NCBI RefSeq assembly: GCF_009829925.1
Contig: NZ_SNVJ01000007.1
Coordinates: 1 to 64,000 of the forward strand
Length of the DNA: 64,000 bases
Direction: 5' to 3'
DNA from: Teichococcus coralli
Lineage (GTDB): Bacteria; Pseudomonadota; Alphaproteobacteria; Acetobacterales; Acetobacteraceae
Shown here: positions 1-8,748 of the stretch, one piece after another
Position numbering within the stretch: the stretch's first letter is position 1
Layout: each line of letters starts with the position of its first letter
The notes under the pieces: generated by a model
What the model was told of the DNA's origin: nothing
The model's input: the letters and a program-made list of their open reading frames with translations, nothing else
Databases searched by the model: none
Position numbers and translations under genes: made by a program

Positions 1-97
1 CGAAAATCTGCAGCCCACCCAGCAGGCCGCCGAACGCAGGCGCAGGATGGCCGGAGGAATAGTCCGGGCTGGTCGTCTCGTGACAGGCGTTGCTCAT
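1..97 (-). CDS. Unidentified protein, N-terminal fragment cut by the window edge
   Basis: Only the first 32 codons are visible, beginning MSNACHETTSPDYSSG. The ATG (95-97) has a good purine-rich ribosome site (GAGGAAG) just upstream, and a sigma-type promoter lies further upstream at 139-165. The fragment is rich in Gly, Ser and Pro and ends in a GGLLGGLQ stretch. No family can be assigned. It diverges from the ECF sigma factor gene, which makes it a plausible target of that sigma factor; this is inference from the promoter and position. Confidence 0.6.
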   Translation of the reverse strand, partial: MSNACHETTSPDYSSGHPAPAFGGLLGGLQIF

Positions 98-138
98 TGT
101 GACGTTCTTCCTCTTTCTTCTCTCGCAGACCTTTCATG

Positions 139-165
139 ATACGAAGCGCCACGCGCGGCGGATCA
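139..165 (-). promoter_or_regulatory. Candidate ECF (RpoE/ChrR-type) promoter
   Basis: On the minus strand TGATCC (165-160) is followed after exactly 16 bases by CGTAT (143-139). This resembles the TGATCC-type -35 element recognised by the RpoE/ChrR group of ECF sigma factors. It points leftward at the truncated gene starting at 97, leaving an untranslated leader of roughly 35 bases with a ribosome site. The matching sigma/anti-sigma pair is encoded immediately to the right. Confidence 0.55.
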
Positions 166-257
166 TCCGATCACCGGCACGTTATGCAGGCAGTGCTCCT
201 GCTTCCGATTAACGTGTTTCTCCGCTCCTGCGCTGTGTTCCGCACGGCAGTCCGAGA

Positions 258-869
258 GTGCATTGGCCGCACATTATAAACGGAGCACCGTGGTTGCAGC
301 GCCATCGCCCTGCCAGCGCCTGCGGCGAGACAACGTTCTCGGGCCATATTGTCGCGGTGGCGCGGTCGCAGGATCACGGCGCCTTCGCTGCCCTGTTCGC
401 CCATTTCGCACCAAAGCTGAAGACATATTTCCGCAAATTTGGCATGGTTGATGGAGAGGCCGAGGAACTCGCGCAGGAGACGATGATTCTTGTTTGGCGC
501 AAGGCGCCGCTTTTCGATCCCGCGAGATCCATGGCCTCCACCTGGATCTATGCGATCGCGCGCAACCTGCGGATTGATGCCTTTCGCCGCAATGGCGCGC
601 ATGCCAACGAAGTCTCGGCCGCCGAGCCTTTTCAAACGCAGGACGATGCTCCGGACGCTGAAATGCAACTCACCACAGCCGCCCATCAGGCGCTTCTTCA
701 CAAGGCGATGCACCTTCTGCCGCAGGAGCAGGCACAGGTGCTCCAACTCTGCTACTTCTCCGACAGGAGCCATTCCGAGGTCGCGCGCGACCTCGGAATT
801 CCCCTCGGCACGGTGAAAGGACGCCTGCGGCTGGTGATGGCGCGCCTGCGCCGCGCACTTGAAGAATGA
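258..869 (+). CDS. ECF RNA polymerase sigma factor (RpoE/ECF11-like)
   Basis: Alternative sigma factor directing RNA polymerase to stress promoters. Region 2 spans about residues 43-110, with the AEELAQETMILVWRKA core-binding/-10 helix and the FDPARSMASTWIYAIARNLRID segment split over residues 85-107. Region 4 (about 145-200) ends in a helix-turn-helix around SHSEVARDLGIPLGTVKGRL. It overlaps the ChrR-type anti-sigma gene by four bases (ATGA), the usual arrangement for this group. The start is uncertain: GTG 258 gives 203 residues, but homology to the family begins near VARSQDHGAF, so a GTG at 357 (170 residues) is also possible. Neither has a clear Shine-Dalgarno sequence. Family assignment is firm; the inducing signal, singlet oxygen or peroxides in relatives, is inferred. 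Confidence 0.9.
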   Translation: MHWPHIINGAPWLQRHRPASACGETTFSGHIVAVARSQDHGAFAALFAHFAPKLKTYFRKFGMVDGEAEELAQETMILVWRKAPLFDPARSMASTWIYAIARNLRIDAFRRNGAHANEVSAAEPFQTQDDAPDAEMQLTTAAHQALLHKAMHLLPQEQAQVLQLCYFSDRSHSEVARDLGIPLGTVKGRLRLVMARLRRALEE

Positions 870-1558
870 AAGCCGTGAACGGGGCAGCGGACGGCACCAT
901 CCGTCATCATCCGAGCGAGGAGACGCTGGTCTCCTACGCCGTCGGCGGTCTCGGACCGGCCGCCGGCATCGCTGTCAAGGCGCATCTCCTGTATTGCAGG
1001 CATTGCCGCGCCACCACCGCGCTGGCCGTCGCCGCGGGCGGACTGCTGCTTCTGGACCTGCCGCCATCGCCACTCGCTCCCGGCGCGCTGCAGCAAACGC
1101 TTGATCGCCTCGGTGGCACCAAGGCGGCGCAAATGCGCGAAACACCCGCTCAGCCGGCGCGGCTCCGCCCGCCGGGAGCAGCCGCAGCGCTGTCCTGGCT
1201 TGGCCTGCCGGCGCCACGATTGCGGTGGGTGTCGCCAGGGGTGCGCGTGGCCGTGCTGTTGCGGGAATCCGGCGGAGCGCAGGGCGGCAAGGCACTGCTC
1301 CTGCTGCGGGTCCGGCCAGGTGTCGCGCTCCCCACCCATGGCCATGCCGGAACGGAACGCACCTGCGTGCTGGAGGGCGCCTTCGCGGACGAAGGCGGGC
1401 GCTACGGCATCGGGGATCTGGCGGAGGCGGAAGGCGGCTACAATCACCGGCCGGTCGCGGAAGGCCCGGCAGACTGCGTTTGCCTGATCGCAACAAGCGG
1501 GCGGACGCACTTCGCAGGCACGCTCGGCAAGCTGGTCGGCGCATGGCTGAAGATCTAG
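866..1558 (+). CDS. ChrR-type zinc anti-sigma factor with cupin domain
   Basis: Partner of the preceding sigma factor. The N-terminal zinc anti-sigma domain carries H15, H40, C44 and C47, with the spacing expected for the ChrR zinc site (H-x24-H-x3-C-x2-C). A hydrophobic linker follows (about 52-66). The C-terminal half (about 120-215) is a cupin with H158, H160, E164 and H194, corresponding to the second metal site of ChrR. The ATG overlaps the sigma stop as ATGA, so the pair is translationally coupled. In relatives the protein holds the sigma factor inactive until singlet oxygen or organic peroxides trigger release. At 230 residues it has the usual family length. Confidence 0.9.
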   Translation: MKAVNGAADGTIRHHPSEETLVSYAVGGLGPAAGIAVKAHLLYCRHCRATTALAVAAGGLLLLDLPPSPLAPGALQQTLDRLGGTKAAQMRETPAQPARLRPPGAAAALSWLGLPAPRLRWVSPGVRVAVLLRESGGAQGGKALLLLRVRPGVALPTHGHAGTERTCVLEGAFADEGGRYGIGDLAEAEGGYNHRPVAEGPADCVCLIATSGRTHFAGTLGKLVGAWLKI

Positions 1559-1729
1559 GGACGCCTTCGCCGGCGTCTCGCCACCGCCATGCGGCCGCGG
1601 CCCCAGGCACGCGCCGCCATCCCCCCGGACGATCGCGGACGGTTTCGCGGCGCTGCCGGATGGCCTGCCGATACCAGCACCCGGTCAGCCACGGCGGCGT
1701 TGCGGAAGCAGCGCCCCCCGGCCGTTTCG

Positions 1730-2800
1730 CTACCGCCGCCAGGCCACGGCGTCGCCGGCCCGCTCCGCGATGGCGTCCAGCACGGACCCATGATCCGGCG
1801 AGAGGGCGCAGACCGGATCCGTGCGGGCGGCGTCGCCCGTCAGCGCCAGGGCCTGGCAGCGACAGCCGCCCCAGTCGATCTCGCGCCGTTCGCAGCTTCG
1901 GCAGGGCTCGGGCATCCAGCCCGTTCCGCGGAAGCGGCTGAAGGCCGCCGAGCCGTACCAGATGTCGGCGAGGCCACGCTCGGTGACGCGCTCGAAGCGC
2001 ATTCCCGGAATGGTCTCGGCGGCATGGCAGGGCAGCACGGCGCCGCCGGGCGAGACGTTGAGGAAGCGCTGTCCCCATCCGCCCATGCAGGCCTTGGGCC
2101 GGCTGGCGTGGTAGTCGGGCGCCACGAAGTCGATCACCATGCGGCCTTCCAGCCGTTGCCGGGCTTCCGCGACGATGCGCCGAGACTCCTCGACCTGCGC
2201 GGGCTCCGGCATCAGCGCCGCGCGGTTGCGGAGCGCCCAGCCGTGATACTGCGCGTGTGCGATTTCCAGCCGCCCGGCGCCGAGTTGCTCGGCGAGGGCG
2301 ATCATCGCCGCCACCGCGTCCAGGTTGCCCCGGTGCAGCACGGCGTTGATGGTGAGCGCCAGCCCGGCCTCGCGCACCTGCTCGGCGAGGGCCAGCTTGC
2401 GCGCATGGGCACCCTGGAAATGCGCGATTCGGTCGGCGGCGCCCGCCTCGGCGTGCTGGATGCTGAGCTGGACGTGGTTCAGCCCGGCCGACGCCAAGCC
2501 ATTCAGCCGCGCGCGGTCGAGCAGCACGCCTGACGTGATCAGGTTGGTGTAAAGCCCCTCCTCCGCCGCGGTGGCGAGGATGTCCTCCAGGTCGCGCCGC
2601 GCGGCGGGCTCGCCGCCGGAGAGATGGAGTTGCAGCACGCCGAGCGCGGCCGCCTCGCGCATCACCCGCTGCCAGGTCGCGGTGTCCAGCTCGTCGCCGC
2701 GCTTCTCCAGCGCCAGGGGGTTGGAGCAGTAGGGGCAGCCGAGCGGGCAACGGTGCGTCAGCTCCGCCAGCAGGCCGAGCGGCGGCGGGATGGCGCTCAC
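1730..2800 (-). CDS. pqqE: PqqA peptide cyclase (radical SAM), PqqE
   Basis: Joins the Glu and Tyr side chains of PqqA, the first committed step of pyrroloquinoline quinone biosynthesis. The radical-SAM motif CPLGCPYC lies near residues 18-25 and is followed by SGGEP. The C-terminal SPASM region holds further cysteines for auxiliary Fe-S clusters ([16 protein letters not shown], then DPVC). The GTG at 2800 was chosen because it overlaps the pqqD stop (GTGA) and gives 356 residues, as expected. Longer starts only add low-complexity sequence. Last gene of the pqqABCDE operon. Confidence 0.97.
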   Translation of the reverse strand: MSAIPPPLGLLAELTHRCPLGCPYCSNPLALEKRGDELDTATWQRVMREAAALGVLQLHLSGGEPAARRDLEDILATAAEEGLYTNLITSGVLLDRARLNGLASAGLNHVQLSIQHAEAGAADRIAHFQGAHARKLALAEQVREAGLALTINAVLHRGNLDAVAAMIALAEQLGAGRLEIAHAQYHGWALRNRAALMPEPAQVEESRRIVAEARQRLEGRMVIDFVAPDYHASRPKACMGGWGQRFLNVSPGGAVLPCHAAETIPGMRFERVTERGLADIWYGSAAFSRFRGTGWMPEPCRSCERREIDWGGCRCQALALTGDAARTDPVCALSPDHGSVLDAIAERAGDAVAWRR

Positions 2801-3060
2801 AGCCGCACCAGCCCCTTGCGGTGCAGGTCCTCCAGCGCCTCGCGCACGTCGGCGGCGATTTCCGCGGGTGGTGCCTCGTATTCCCGCGCGAGGGCGGCGG
2901 CGATCCCGTCGATCGTGGTCCGGCCGTCCAGGCGGCTGAGGATGGCATGGGCGACCTCGTCCAGCACCACGACGCGCTCGGGCGCCAGCAGCACCCACTG
3001 GCCGCGCGCCGCGTCATGCCGCAGGCGGACCTGCGGCGCCAGGCTGGGCGCCGCGCTCAT
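2797..3060 (-). CDS. pqqD: PQQ biosynthesis peptide chaperone PqqD
   Basis: Small protein (87 residues) of the PqqD peptide-recognition (RRE) fold that binds PqqA and presents it to PqqE. The body [20 protein letters not shown] followed by [17 protein letters not shown] is typical of the family. The ATG at 3060 overlaps the pqqC stop as ATGA; upstream starts add unlikely sequence. PqqD is separate here, not fused to PqqC as in some methylotrophs. Confidence 0.96.
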   Translation of the reverse strand: MSAAPSLAPQVRLRHDAARGQWVLLAPERVVVLDEVAHAILSRLDGRTTIDGIAAALAREYEAPPAEIAADVREALEDLHRKGLVRL

Positions 3061-3788
3061 GCCGGCCTGTAGCCGCCGGGCGGAATCAGGCCCGGCGCGA
3101 CATAGGCGTGGTGCAGCGCGTCGAGCTGCGCCCAGAGCACGTCGCATTTGAAGCGCAGCGCGTCGAGCACCTGTTCCTGCTGCTCCGGCGTGCGCGCCTC
3201 GCGCTTGACGTAGTCCAACGCGAAGTCGGAATCGCGCGGCGCCTGTTCGAGGCGGTGGCTGAAATACTCCAGCGTCCGCGGGCTGATGAAGTTGTAGTGC
3301 CGCAGCATGCCCTCGACGCGCTCGGAGATGATGTTCGGCGAGAACAGCTCGGTCAGCGAGGAGGCGACGGCCGGCAGCAGCGGCATGTCGCGAACGTAGC
3401 GCACATAGGCATCCACGGCGAAGCGCGTGGCGGGCAGGATGCCGCGCCCGGCCTCGACATCGGCGCGGTCGAGCCCGAGCCCGTCGGTCAGCGCCAGCCA
3501 GCGGGCGATGCCTCCGGTGCCGGGCTCCGTGCCGTCATGGTCCTCCAGGCGACGGCGCCACTCGCGGCGCAGCGCCGGGTCCTCGGCGCGCGAGAGGAAG
3601 GCGGCATCCTTCAGCGGAATGCGGCTCTGGTAATAGTAGCGGTTCAGCGCCCAGGCCCGCACCTGACCGCGGTCGAGCTTGCCGTCATGCAGCAGGCGGT
3701 GAAAGGGATGCAGGTTGTGGTAGCGCTCGGCGCCGATCCGGCGCAGCGCGGCTTCCAGTTCGTCGGGTGCAAGCAGGCGGCTCACCAT
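3057..3788 (-). CDS. pqqC: Pyrroloquinoline-quinone synthase PqqC
   Basis: Cofactor-less oxidase that catalyses the final ring closure and eight-electron oxidation to PQQ. The 243-residue all-helical protein shows family segments such as NLHPFHRLLHDGKL, WALNRYYYQSRIPLKDAAFL, EPGTGGI and EYFSHRLEQA. The start is ATG 3788 or GTG 3785; both overlap the end of pqqB and differ by one residue. Third gene of the operon. Confidence 0.97.
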   Translation of the reverse strand: MVSRLLAPDELEAALRRIGAERYHNLHPFHRLLHDGKLDRGQVRAWALNRYYYQSRIPLKDAAFLSRAEDPALRREWRRRLEDHDGTEPGTGGIARWLALTDGLGLDRADVEAGRGILPATRFAVDAYVRYVRDMPLLPAVASSLTELFSPNIISERVEGMLRHYNFISPRTLEYFSHRLEQAPRDSDFALDYVKREARTPEQQEQVLDALRFKCDVLWAQLDALHHAYVAPGLIPPGGYRPA

Positions 3789-4669
3789 GCCAGGTCCATG
3801 CCGTCCTCCGCCACTTCCCATCCGGCGGCCTCGGCGTGCTGCCGCGCCTCCGAGCCCTCCATCAGCAGAGGGTTGGTGTTGTTGATGTGCACGAGCACGC
3901 GGCGGCCCACGCCGAGCCAGGCCAGCGCCGCCAACGAGCCGTCGGTCCCGGAGAGCGGCTGGTGGCCCATGCGGCGGCCCGTCTTCTCGCCGACGCCGGC
4001 GGCGCTCAGCTCGTCATCGGTCCAGACCGTGCCGTCGAACAGCAGCAGCGCGGCGCCCTCGATCCGGCTGCGCAGCTCCGGCGTCACCTGGTGGCAGCCG
4101 GGGATGTAGTAGGCGCGCCGCCCCTCGGGGCTGGTGAACTCGACAGCCACCGTGTCCTCCGCCGCGCCGGCCTCGTGCTCCATGTAGAGCGGCGCCTTGC
4201 CGGGCACGGCGAAGAGGCGCAGCCGCAGGCCGGGCAACGCCCATTCCTTCTCCAGCGCCAGCGCCTCGCGCCGGACGATGTGGCGGTCCAGCGCGCCGAA
4301 GATGGCGTTGCGGTCGAGGAGATGCAGGATGCGCGGCGTGGCGCGCAGCGTGAAGGGCTGGCGCTCCCGCAGGGAAAGCAGCCCGGCCACATGATCCACC
4401 TCCCCGCTGGTCAGCAGCACCGCTGCGATCGGGCTGTCCCGCGGGCCATGGCGGGGGTGAAGCGCCGGGGTGGCGGCGACCTGCCGCAGGATGTCGGGCG
4501 AGGCATTCACCAGCAGCCAGCCGCCGCCCGCCATTTCCACGGCGAGGGAAGACTGGGTGCGGGGCCGAAGGCGCGGCTCACCTTCCCGGGCGAGGCGGCA
4601 GTGCAGGCAGGCGCAGTTCCATTGCGGGAAGCCCCCGCCCGCCGCCGATCCCAGGATGATGAACCGCAT
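3782..4669 (-). CDS. pqqB: PQQ biosynthesis protein PqqB
   Basis: Metallo-beta-lactamase-fold protein of 295 residues, implicated in hydroxylating the PqqA-derived intermediate. It begins MRFIILGSAAGGGFPQWNC, with the CACLHC cysteine pair just after, as in typical PqqB. The metal-site region is the degenerate TSGEVDHVAGLLSL. The end (WEVAEDGMDLAW) overlaps pqqC. Only 12 bases separate it from the pqqA stop, consistent with one transcript. Confidence 0.97.
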   Translation of the reverse strand: MRFIILGSAAGGGFPQWNCACLHCRLAREGEPRLRPRTQSSLAVEMAGGGWLLVNASPDILRQVAATPALHPRHGPRDSPIAAVLLTSGEVDHVAGLLSLRERQPFTLRATPRILHLLDRNAIFGALDRHIVRREALALEKEWALPGLRLRLFAVPGKAPLYMEHEAGAAEDTVAVEFTSPEGRRAYYIPGCHQVTPELRSRIEGAALLLFDGTVWTDDELSAAGVGEKTGRRMGHQPLSGTDGSLAALAWLGVGRRVLVHINNTNPLLMEGSEARQHAEAAGWEVAEDGMDLAW

Positions 4670-4681
4670 CCCCAGCCACGG

Positions 4682-4759
4682 TCACTCGGCGCTGGCGTAG
4701 GAGTTGATCTCCATGCCGGTGCAGATCTCGACCATGCGCGGCTTTTTCCAACACTTCAT
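4682..4759 (-). CDS. pqqA: PQQ precursor peptide PqqA
   Basis: A 25-residue peptide, MKCWKKPRMV then EICTGMEINSYASAE. E17 and Y21 form the conserved Glu-x3-Tyr pair that becomes PQQ. An excellent ribosome site (GGAGGTG) precedes the ATG, fitting the need for many substrate copies per enzyme. First gene of pqqABCDE. The 245-bp region upstream, to 5004, must hold the operon promoter, but no convincing -35/-10 pair was recognised there. Confidence 0.97.
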   Translation of the reverse strand: MKCWKKPRMVEICTGMEINSYASAE

Positions 4760-5004
4760 GCGGCACCTCCTGCGCTGCCTCGGATGCGGCCGGCCCGCCA
4801 AGCGGCTCCAGCCGTCGTGACAACGCCCGCCTGGCGAGCGCAGTTGCCGCATCGCCCCCGCATCACGGCGGGGTGACGCAGCGGGGAGCAGCCGGCTCCG
4901 CATCACCATGCCTCGCCTGAACGCGCGCGACCCTGTAGAGTGCCGCCGGGGCTGTCGCGCGGCAGGCGCGCCGCAGGCTTCCCCGGGCGGAGGGTCCGCG
5001 CGCG

Positions 5005-5700
5005 ATGCAGATAGCGGCACCCGGCCAGTTGCCGGCGGGACTCAGGATCTATGCGATCGGCGATGTGCACGGCTGCGCGGCCCGACTCGGGACCCTGCAC
5101 GCCGCCATCGCGGACGACTGGGCAAGCCGGCCGGCCACGCACTGCGTCTTGGTGCATCTCGGCGATTACGTGGACCGCGGCCCGGACAGCGCCGCCGTGC
5201 TGGAGCGGCTCTGCGGCCCCGGCCCGGTGCCCGGCGCCCAGGAGGTGGTTTTGCGCGGCAACCACGAGGCGATGATGCTGGACAGCCTCGCCGCCGGCGC
5301 CGGCACCGCGGCGGAGGACCTTTGGCTGTGGAACGGCGGCGACGCCACCCTGGCCAGCTACGGGGCGCGGGACGCGAGCTTCGCCCCGCCCGCCGCGCAC
5401 CGGGCGCTGCTGGAGCGCACCCTCTTCTCCTGGCAGGCGGGCAGCTACTTCTTCGTGCATGCGGGAATCGACCCGCGCCGCCCGCTGGAGAGCCAGCGCA
5501 GCCAGGACCTGCTCTGGATCCGCGAGCCCTTCCTCTCCTGGCCGCGCCCCCTGCCGATGATCGTGGTGCATGGCCACACCCCGAGCCGGGCGCCGGAACT
5601 GCGCGGCAACCGCATCGGCATCGACACCGGCGCGGTGGCCGGCGGGGCGCTCACCTGCCTGGTCCTGGAGGGGGAGCGGTTGCGCTTCCTGCACGCCTGA
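5005..5700 (+). CDS. Metallophosphoesterase, serine/threonine-phosphatase type
   Basis: Binuclear-metal phosphatase of 231 residues. All signature motifs are present in order: GDVHG (19-23), GDYVDRGPD (53-61), GNHE (about 88-91), a histidine in FFVHAGIDP and VVHGHTP. It resembles bacterial PrpA/PrpE-like or diadenosine tetraphosphatase-like enzymes. The substrate cannot be decided from sequence: phosphoprotein or nucleotide. It is followed after 62 bases by hldE and may share its transcript. Confidence 0.9.
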   Translation: MQIAAPGQLPAGLRIYAIGDVHGCAARLGTLHAAIADDWASRPATHCVLVHLGDYVDRGPDSAAVLERLCGPGPVPGAQEVVLRGNHEAMMLDSLAAGAGTAAEDLWLWNGGDATLASYGARDASFAPPAAHRALLERTLFSWQAGSYFFVHAGIDPRRPLESQRSQDLLWIREPFLSWPRPLPMIVVHGHTPSRAPELRGNRIGIDTGAVAGGALTCLVLEGERLRFLHA

Positions 5701-5762
5701 GTGACCGCGGGCAAGCGGCGCGCCTTGCGCGTCCAGGCAAGGCTGCGCTAGGCACCTTGCCG

Positions 5763-7322
5763 ATGCAAGGCCCCGTGCCCCCCTCGGCGGCTCCCGCCAG
5801 CCCCTCCGATGCCACGCCTGCCAACGGCCAGCCGGCCGGCGGGGCGACACCGCACGCCACCACGCCGGCGGCCATCAACCCCGACCTGATCGAGGGGGTC
5901 CGGCAACTCAAGCGCGGCACCGTGCTGGTGGTCGGCGACGCCATGCTCGACCGCTACGTCTATGGCCATGTCAGCCGCATCAGCCCGGAAGCGCCGGTGC
6001 CGGTTCTGGCGGTGGAGCGTGAACTGGCGATGCCGGGGGGCGCCGGCAACGTCGTGCGCAACCTGACGGCGCTGGGCACGGCGGTGGCTTTCCTCTCGGT
6101 CGTGGGGGACGACCAGGCCGGCAGCGACCTGACCGGGCTGATCGGCGGCCAGCCCGGCGTGGAGCCCTGGCTGCTGGTGCAGGGCGGCCGCGCCACCACC
6201 ACCAAGACCCGCTTCATCGCCAATGGCCAGCAGATGCTGCGGGCGGACCACGAGATCGTCCGCCCCATCCACCAGCGCCTGGCCGACCGGCTGGTGCGCA
6301 TCGCCACCGACACGGTGGCGGCGACCAGCGTCATGGTGCTGTCCGACTACCGCAAGGGCGTGCTGGCCGGCGACACGCCGGAGCGGCTGATCGCCGCCGC
6401 CAAGGCGGCCGGGCGCCGCGTGCTGGTGGACCCGAAGGGACGCGACTTCTCCCGCTATGCCGGCGCCGACGTCATCACGCCCAACCGCGCCGAGCTGGCG
6501 CTCGCCAGCGGCATGCCGGTGGAGACGGAGGCGGACGTCGTCGCCGCCGCCCGGGCCCTGCAGCGGCGGCACGGCTTCGGCGCCGTGCTGGTCACCCGCA
6601 GCGAGGACGGCATGACCCTCCTCGAAGGCGAGAACCTGCACCATTTCCCGGCCGAGGCGCCCGAGGTGCACGACGTTTCCGGCGCCGGGGACACGGTGGT
6701 GGCGGTGCTGGCCGCCGGCTATGCCGCCGGGCTGCCGCTGCCGCTCGCCGCGCGGCTCTCCAACATCGCCGCCGGCATCGTGGTGGGCAAGGTCGGCACC
6801 GCGGTCGCCCGCGAGGCGGACCTGCTGGAAGCCCTGACGCCGGAGCGCGGCGCCCTGCGCAAGGTGGTGCGCCGCGCCGCCGCGGCCGAGCAGGTGGAGC
6901 GCTGGCGCCAGCGCGGCTATCGCGTCGGCTTCACCAATGGCTGCTTCGACCTGCTGCACCCCGGCCACGTGCACCTGCTGGAGCAGGCGCGCTCCTGGTG
7001 CGACCGGCTGGTGGTGGGGGTGAACGCCGATTCCTCCGTGGCCCGGCTGAAGGGGCCGACGCGGCCGATCCAGCCCGAGGCGGCGCGCGCCGCCGTGCTG
7101 GCCTCCCTCGCCACCGTAGACCTCGTGACGATCTTCGAGGAGGACACGCCGGTCGAGCTGATCCGGCTGCTGCGCCCGGACGTGCTGGTGAAGGGCGCCG
7201 ACTACACGGTGGACCAGGTGGTGGGCGCCGACCTGCTGCAGGACTGGGGGGGCGTGGTGAAGCTCGCCGAGCTGCTGCCGGGCAACTCCACCACCGCCAC
7301 CGTGGCACGGCTGCGGGGCTGA
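5763..7322 (+). CDS. hldE: Bifunctional heptose-7-phosphate kinase / heptose-1-phosphate adenylyltransferase HldE
   Basis: Makes ADP-heptose for the lipopolysaccharide inner core. The first domain (about 45-360) is a PfkB/ribokinase-type sugar kinase with GGAGNVVRN and the catalytic DVSGAGDT motif. The second (about 385-519) is a cytidylyltransferase-like adenylyltransferase with TNGCFDLLHPGHVHLL. The full 519 residues match the fused HldE form. A low-complexity N-terminal extension of about 35 residues precedes the kinase. ATG 5763 is the best start; the frame is open far upstream but only as a shadow of the phosphatase gene. Confidence 0.96.
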   Translation: MQGPVPPSAAPASPSDATPANGQPAGGATPHATTPAAINPDLIEGVRQLKRGTVLVVGDAMLDRYVYGHVSRISPEAPVPVLAVERELAMPGGAGNVVRNLTALGTAVAFLSVVGDDQAGSDLTGLIGGQPGVEPWLLVQGGRATTTKTRFIANGQQMLRADHEIVRPIHQRLADRLVRIATDTVAATSVMVLSDYRKGVLAGDTPERLIAAAKAAGRRVLVDPKGRDFSRYAGADVITPNRAELALASGMPVETEADVVAAARALQRRHGFGAVLVTRSEDGMTLLEGENLHHFPAEAPEVHDVSGAGDTVVAVLAAGYAAGLPLPLAARLSNIAAGIVVGKVGTAVAREADLLEALTPERGALRKVVRRAAAAEQVERWRQRGYRVGFTNGCFDLLHPGHVHLLEQARSWCDRLVVGVNADSSVARLKGPTRPIQPEAARAAVLASLATVDLVTIFEEDTPVELIRLLRPDVLVKGADYTVDQVVGADLLQDWGGVVKLAELLPGNSTTATVARLRG

Positions 7323-7327
7323 GCCGG

Positions 7328-8644
7328 ATGATGCGCTGGGAGACGCTGTTCGAGACGCGGCGTTTCCTCGACGAGCGGCCGAAGCAGGCGCTCAACCGCA
7401 ACGCCTACCAGATCGACCAGGACCGCATCGTCTTCAGCCGCCCCTTCCGCCGGCTGCAGCAGAAGACGCAGGTGCATCCCCTGCCCTTCAACGCCCATAT
7501 CCGCAACCGGCTGCTGCACACGCTGGAGGTGGCCTCGGTCGGCCGCTCGCTGGGTTACAGCGTCGGCACGCTGCTGAAGGAGGAGCTGGACGCGGCCGGC
7601 CATACGCCGGACGACCTCGGCTACCTCGTGCAGGCGGTCTGCCTGGCGCATGACATCGGCAATCCGCCCTTCGGCCATGCCGGCGAGGAAGTGATCGCCA
7701 CCTTCATGGGGCACTGGCTGGACACCGTTGGCCAGGCCAGCGGGCTGGAGCTGGACGACGACCTCCGCCACTTCGACGGCAATGCCCAGGGCTTCCGCAT
7801 CCTGACCCGGGCGGACGGCTATCGCGAGCGGGGCGGCCTGAAGCTGACCTATGCCAGCCTCGGCGCCTTCGTGAAGTATCCCTGGGGTGGGGCCGACCCG
7901 CGCGCCGTCCGCGACGGGCGGCCGGGCGTCAAGTTCAACCACTTCGCCACCGAGGCAGCCGCCTTTGCCCAGGTGACGGCCGCCTGCGGCCTTGGGGGAG
8001 AGCATCCGCGCCACCCCGCCGTCTGGCTGATGGAGGCGGCGGACGACATCACCTACAGCCTGGCCGACCTGGAGGATGCGGTCGAGCTGGAGATGGTGCC
8101 CTACGCCACCTACGAGGCGCTGGTGGCGCCGCTGGCCGGCATCACCGCCGAGCGGCTGACGCGCGAGGACACCGAGGTGCAGAAGGTGGCGCTGCTGCGC
8201 TCCCGCGCCATCGGCCGGCTGATCGAAGGGGTCGCCAGGGCCTTCTGCGACCACCACGCGGCCATCATGGCCGGGCTGCTGCCGGCCGGTCAGTCGCTGA
8301 TCCGCCTGTGCGACCCCGAGTTGCGCGCCGCCTTCGCCGCCGTGCAGCGCAAGAACCACGACGCGCTCTATTTCCACAGCCGCAAGATCGAGTTCGAGAT
8401 CGGCGCGCGCGACGTGCTGGAAAAGACCCTCACGGTGTTCCTGGAGGCCTGCCTCGCCTATGCCCGCACCGGCGGCGCGGCCGGGGCGGAACTGCGGCCG
8501 CGCCAGGCGCTTTCGCTGATGCAGGACTACCACCCGAAACAGGGCTACTCTCCCAGCGAGACGATCCGCTGCGCGGTGGATTTCGTGGCCGGCATGACCG
8601 ACAACTACGCCGCCTACCTCGCCGCCCGCCTGCGCGGCCTTTAG
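7328..8644 (+). CDS. dgt: Deoxyguanosinetriphosphate triphosphohydrolase-like protein
   Basis: HD-domain enzyme of 438 residues that cleaves dNTPs to deoxynucleoside and triphosphate. The HD metal ligands are in RNRLLHTLEV (His), CLAHDIGNPPFGHAGE (His-Asp) and ADDITYSLADLED (Asp). The N-terminal SRPFRRLQQKTQVHPL is typical of the short bacterial dGTPase-like group. Two ATGs (7328 and 7331) stand together, five bases after hldE. Confidence 0.93.
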   Translation: MMRWETLFETRRFLDERPKQALNRNAYQIDQDRIVFSRPFRRLQQKTQVHPLPFNAHIRNRLLHTLEVASVGRSLGYSVGTLLKEELDAAGHTPDDLGYLVQAVCLAHDIGNPPFGHAGEEVIATFMGHWLDTVGQASGLELDDDLRHFDGNAQGFRILTRADGYRERGGLKLTYASLGAFVKYPWGGADPRAVRDGRPGVKFNHFATEAAAFAQVTAACGLGGEHPRHPAVWLMEAADDITYSLADLEDAVELEMVPYATYEALVAPLAGITAERLTREDTEVQKVALLRSRAIGRLIEGVARAFCDHHAAIMAGLLPAGQSLIRLCDPELRAAFAAVQRKNHDALYFHSRKIEFEIGARDVLEKTLTVFLEACLAYARTGGAAGAELRPRQALSLMQDYHPKQGYSPSETIRCAVDFVAGMTDNYAAYLAARLRGL

Positions 8645-8748
8645 CACCGGGCCGCATCCGGCCTTGCTTCTGCCGGGGTGACGCCGTCCACCCCGGCAGG
8701 GTTCCCCGATCGGCGCCTCCGGCCCGCGGCAGCCGGTTGCGCCTCCAC

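Noticed and set aside
4908-5760. Long N-terminal extension of HldE (frame open from 4908)
   Set aside because: The upstream part is an out-of-frame shadow of the phosphatase gene. HldE homology begins after ATG 5763.
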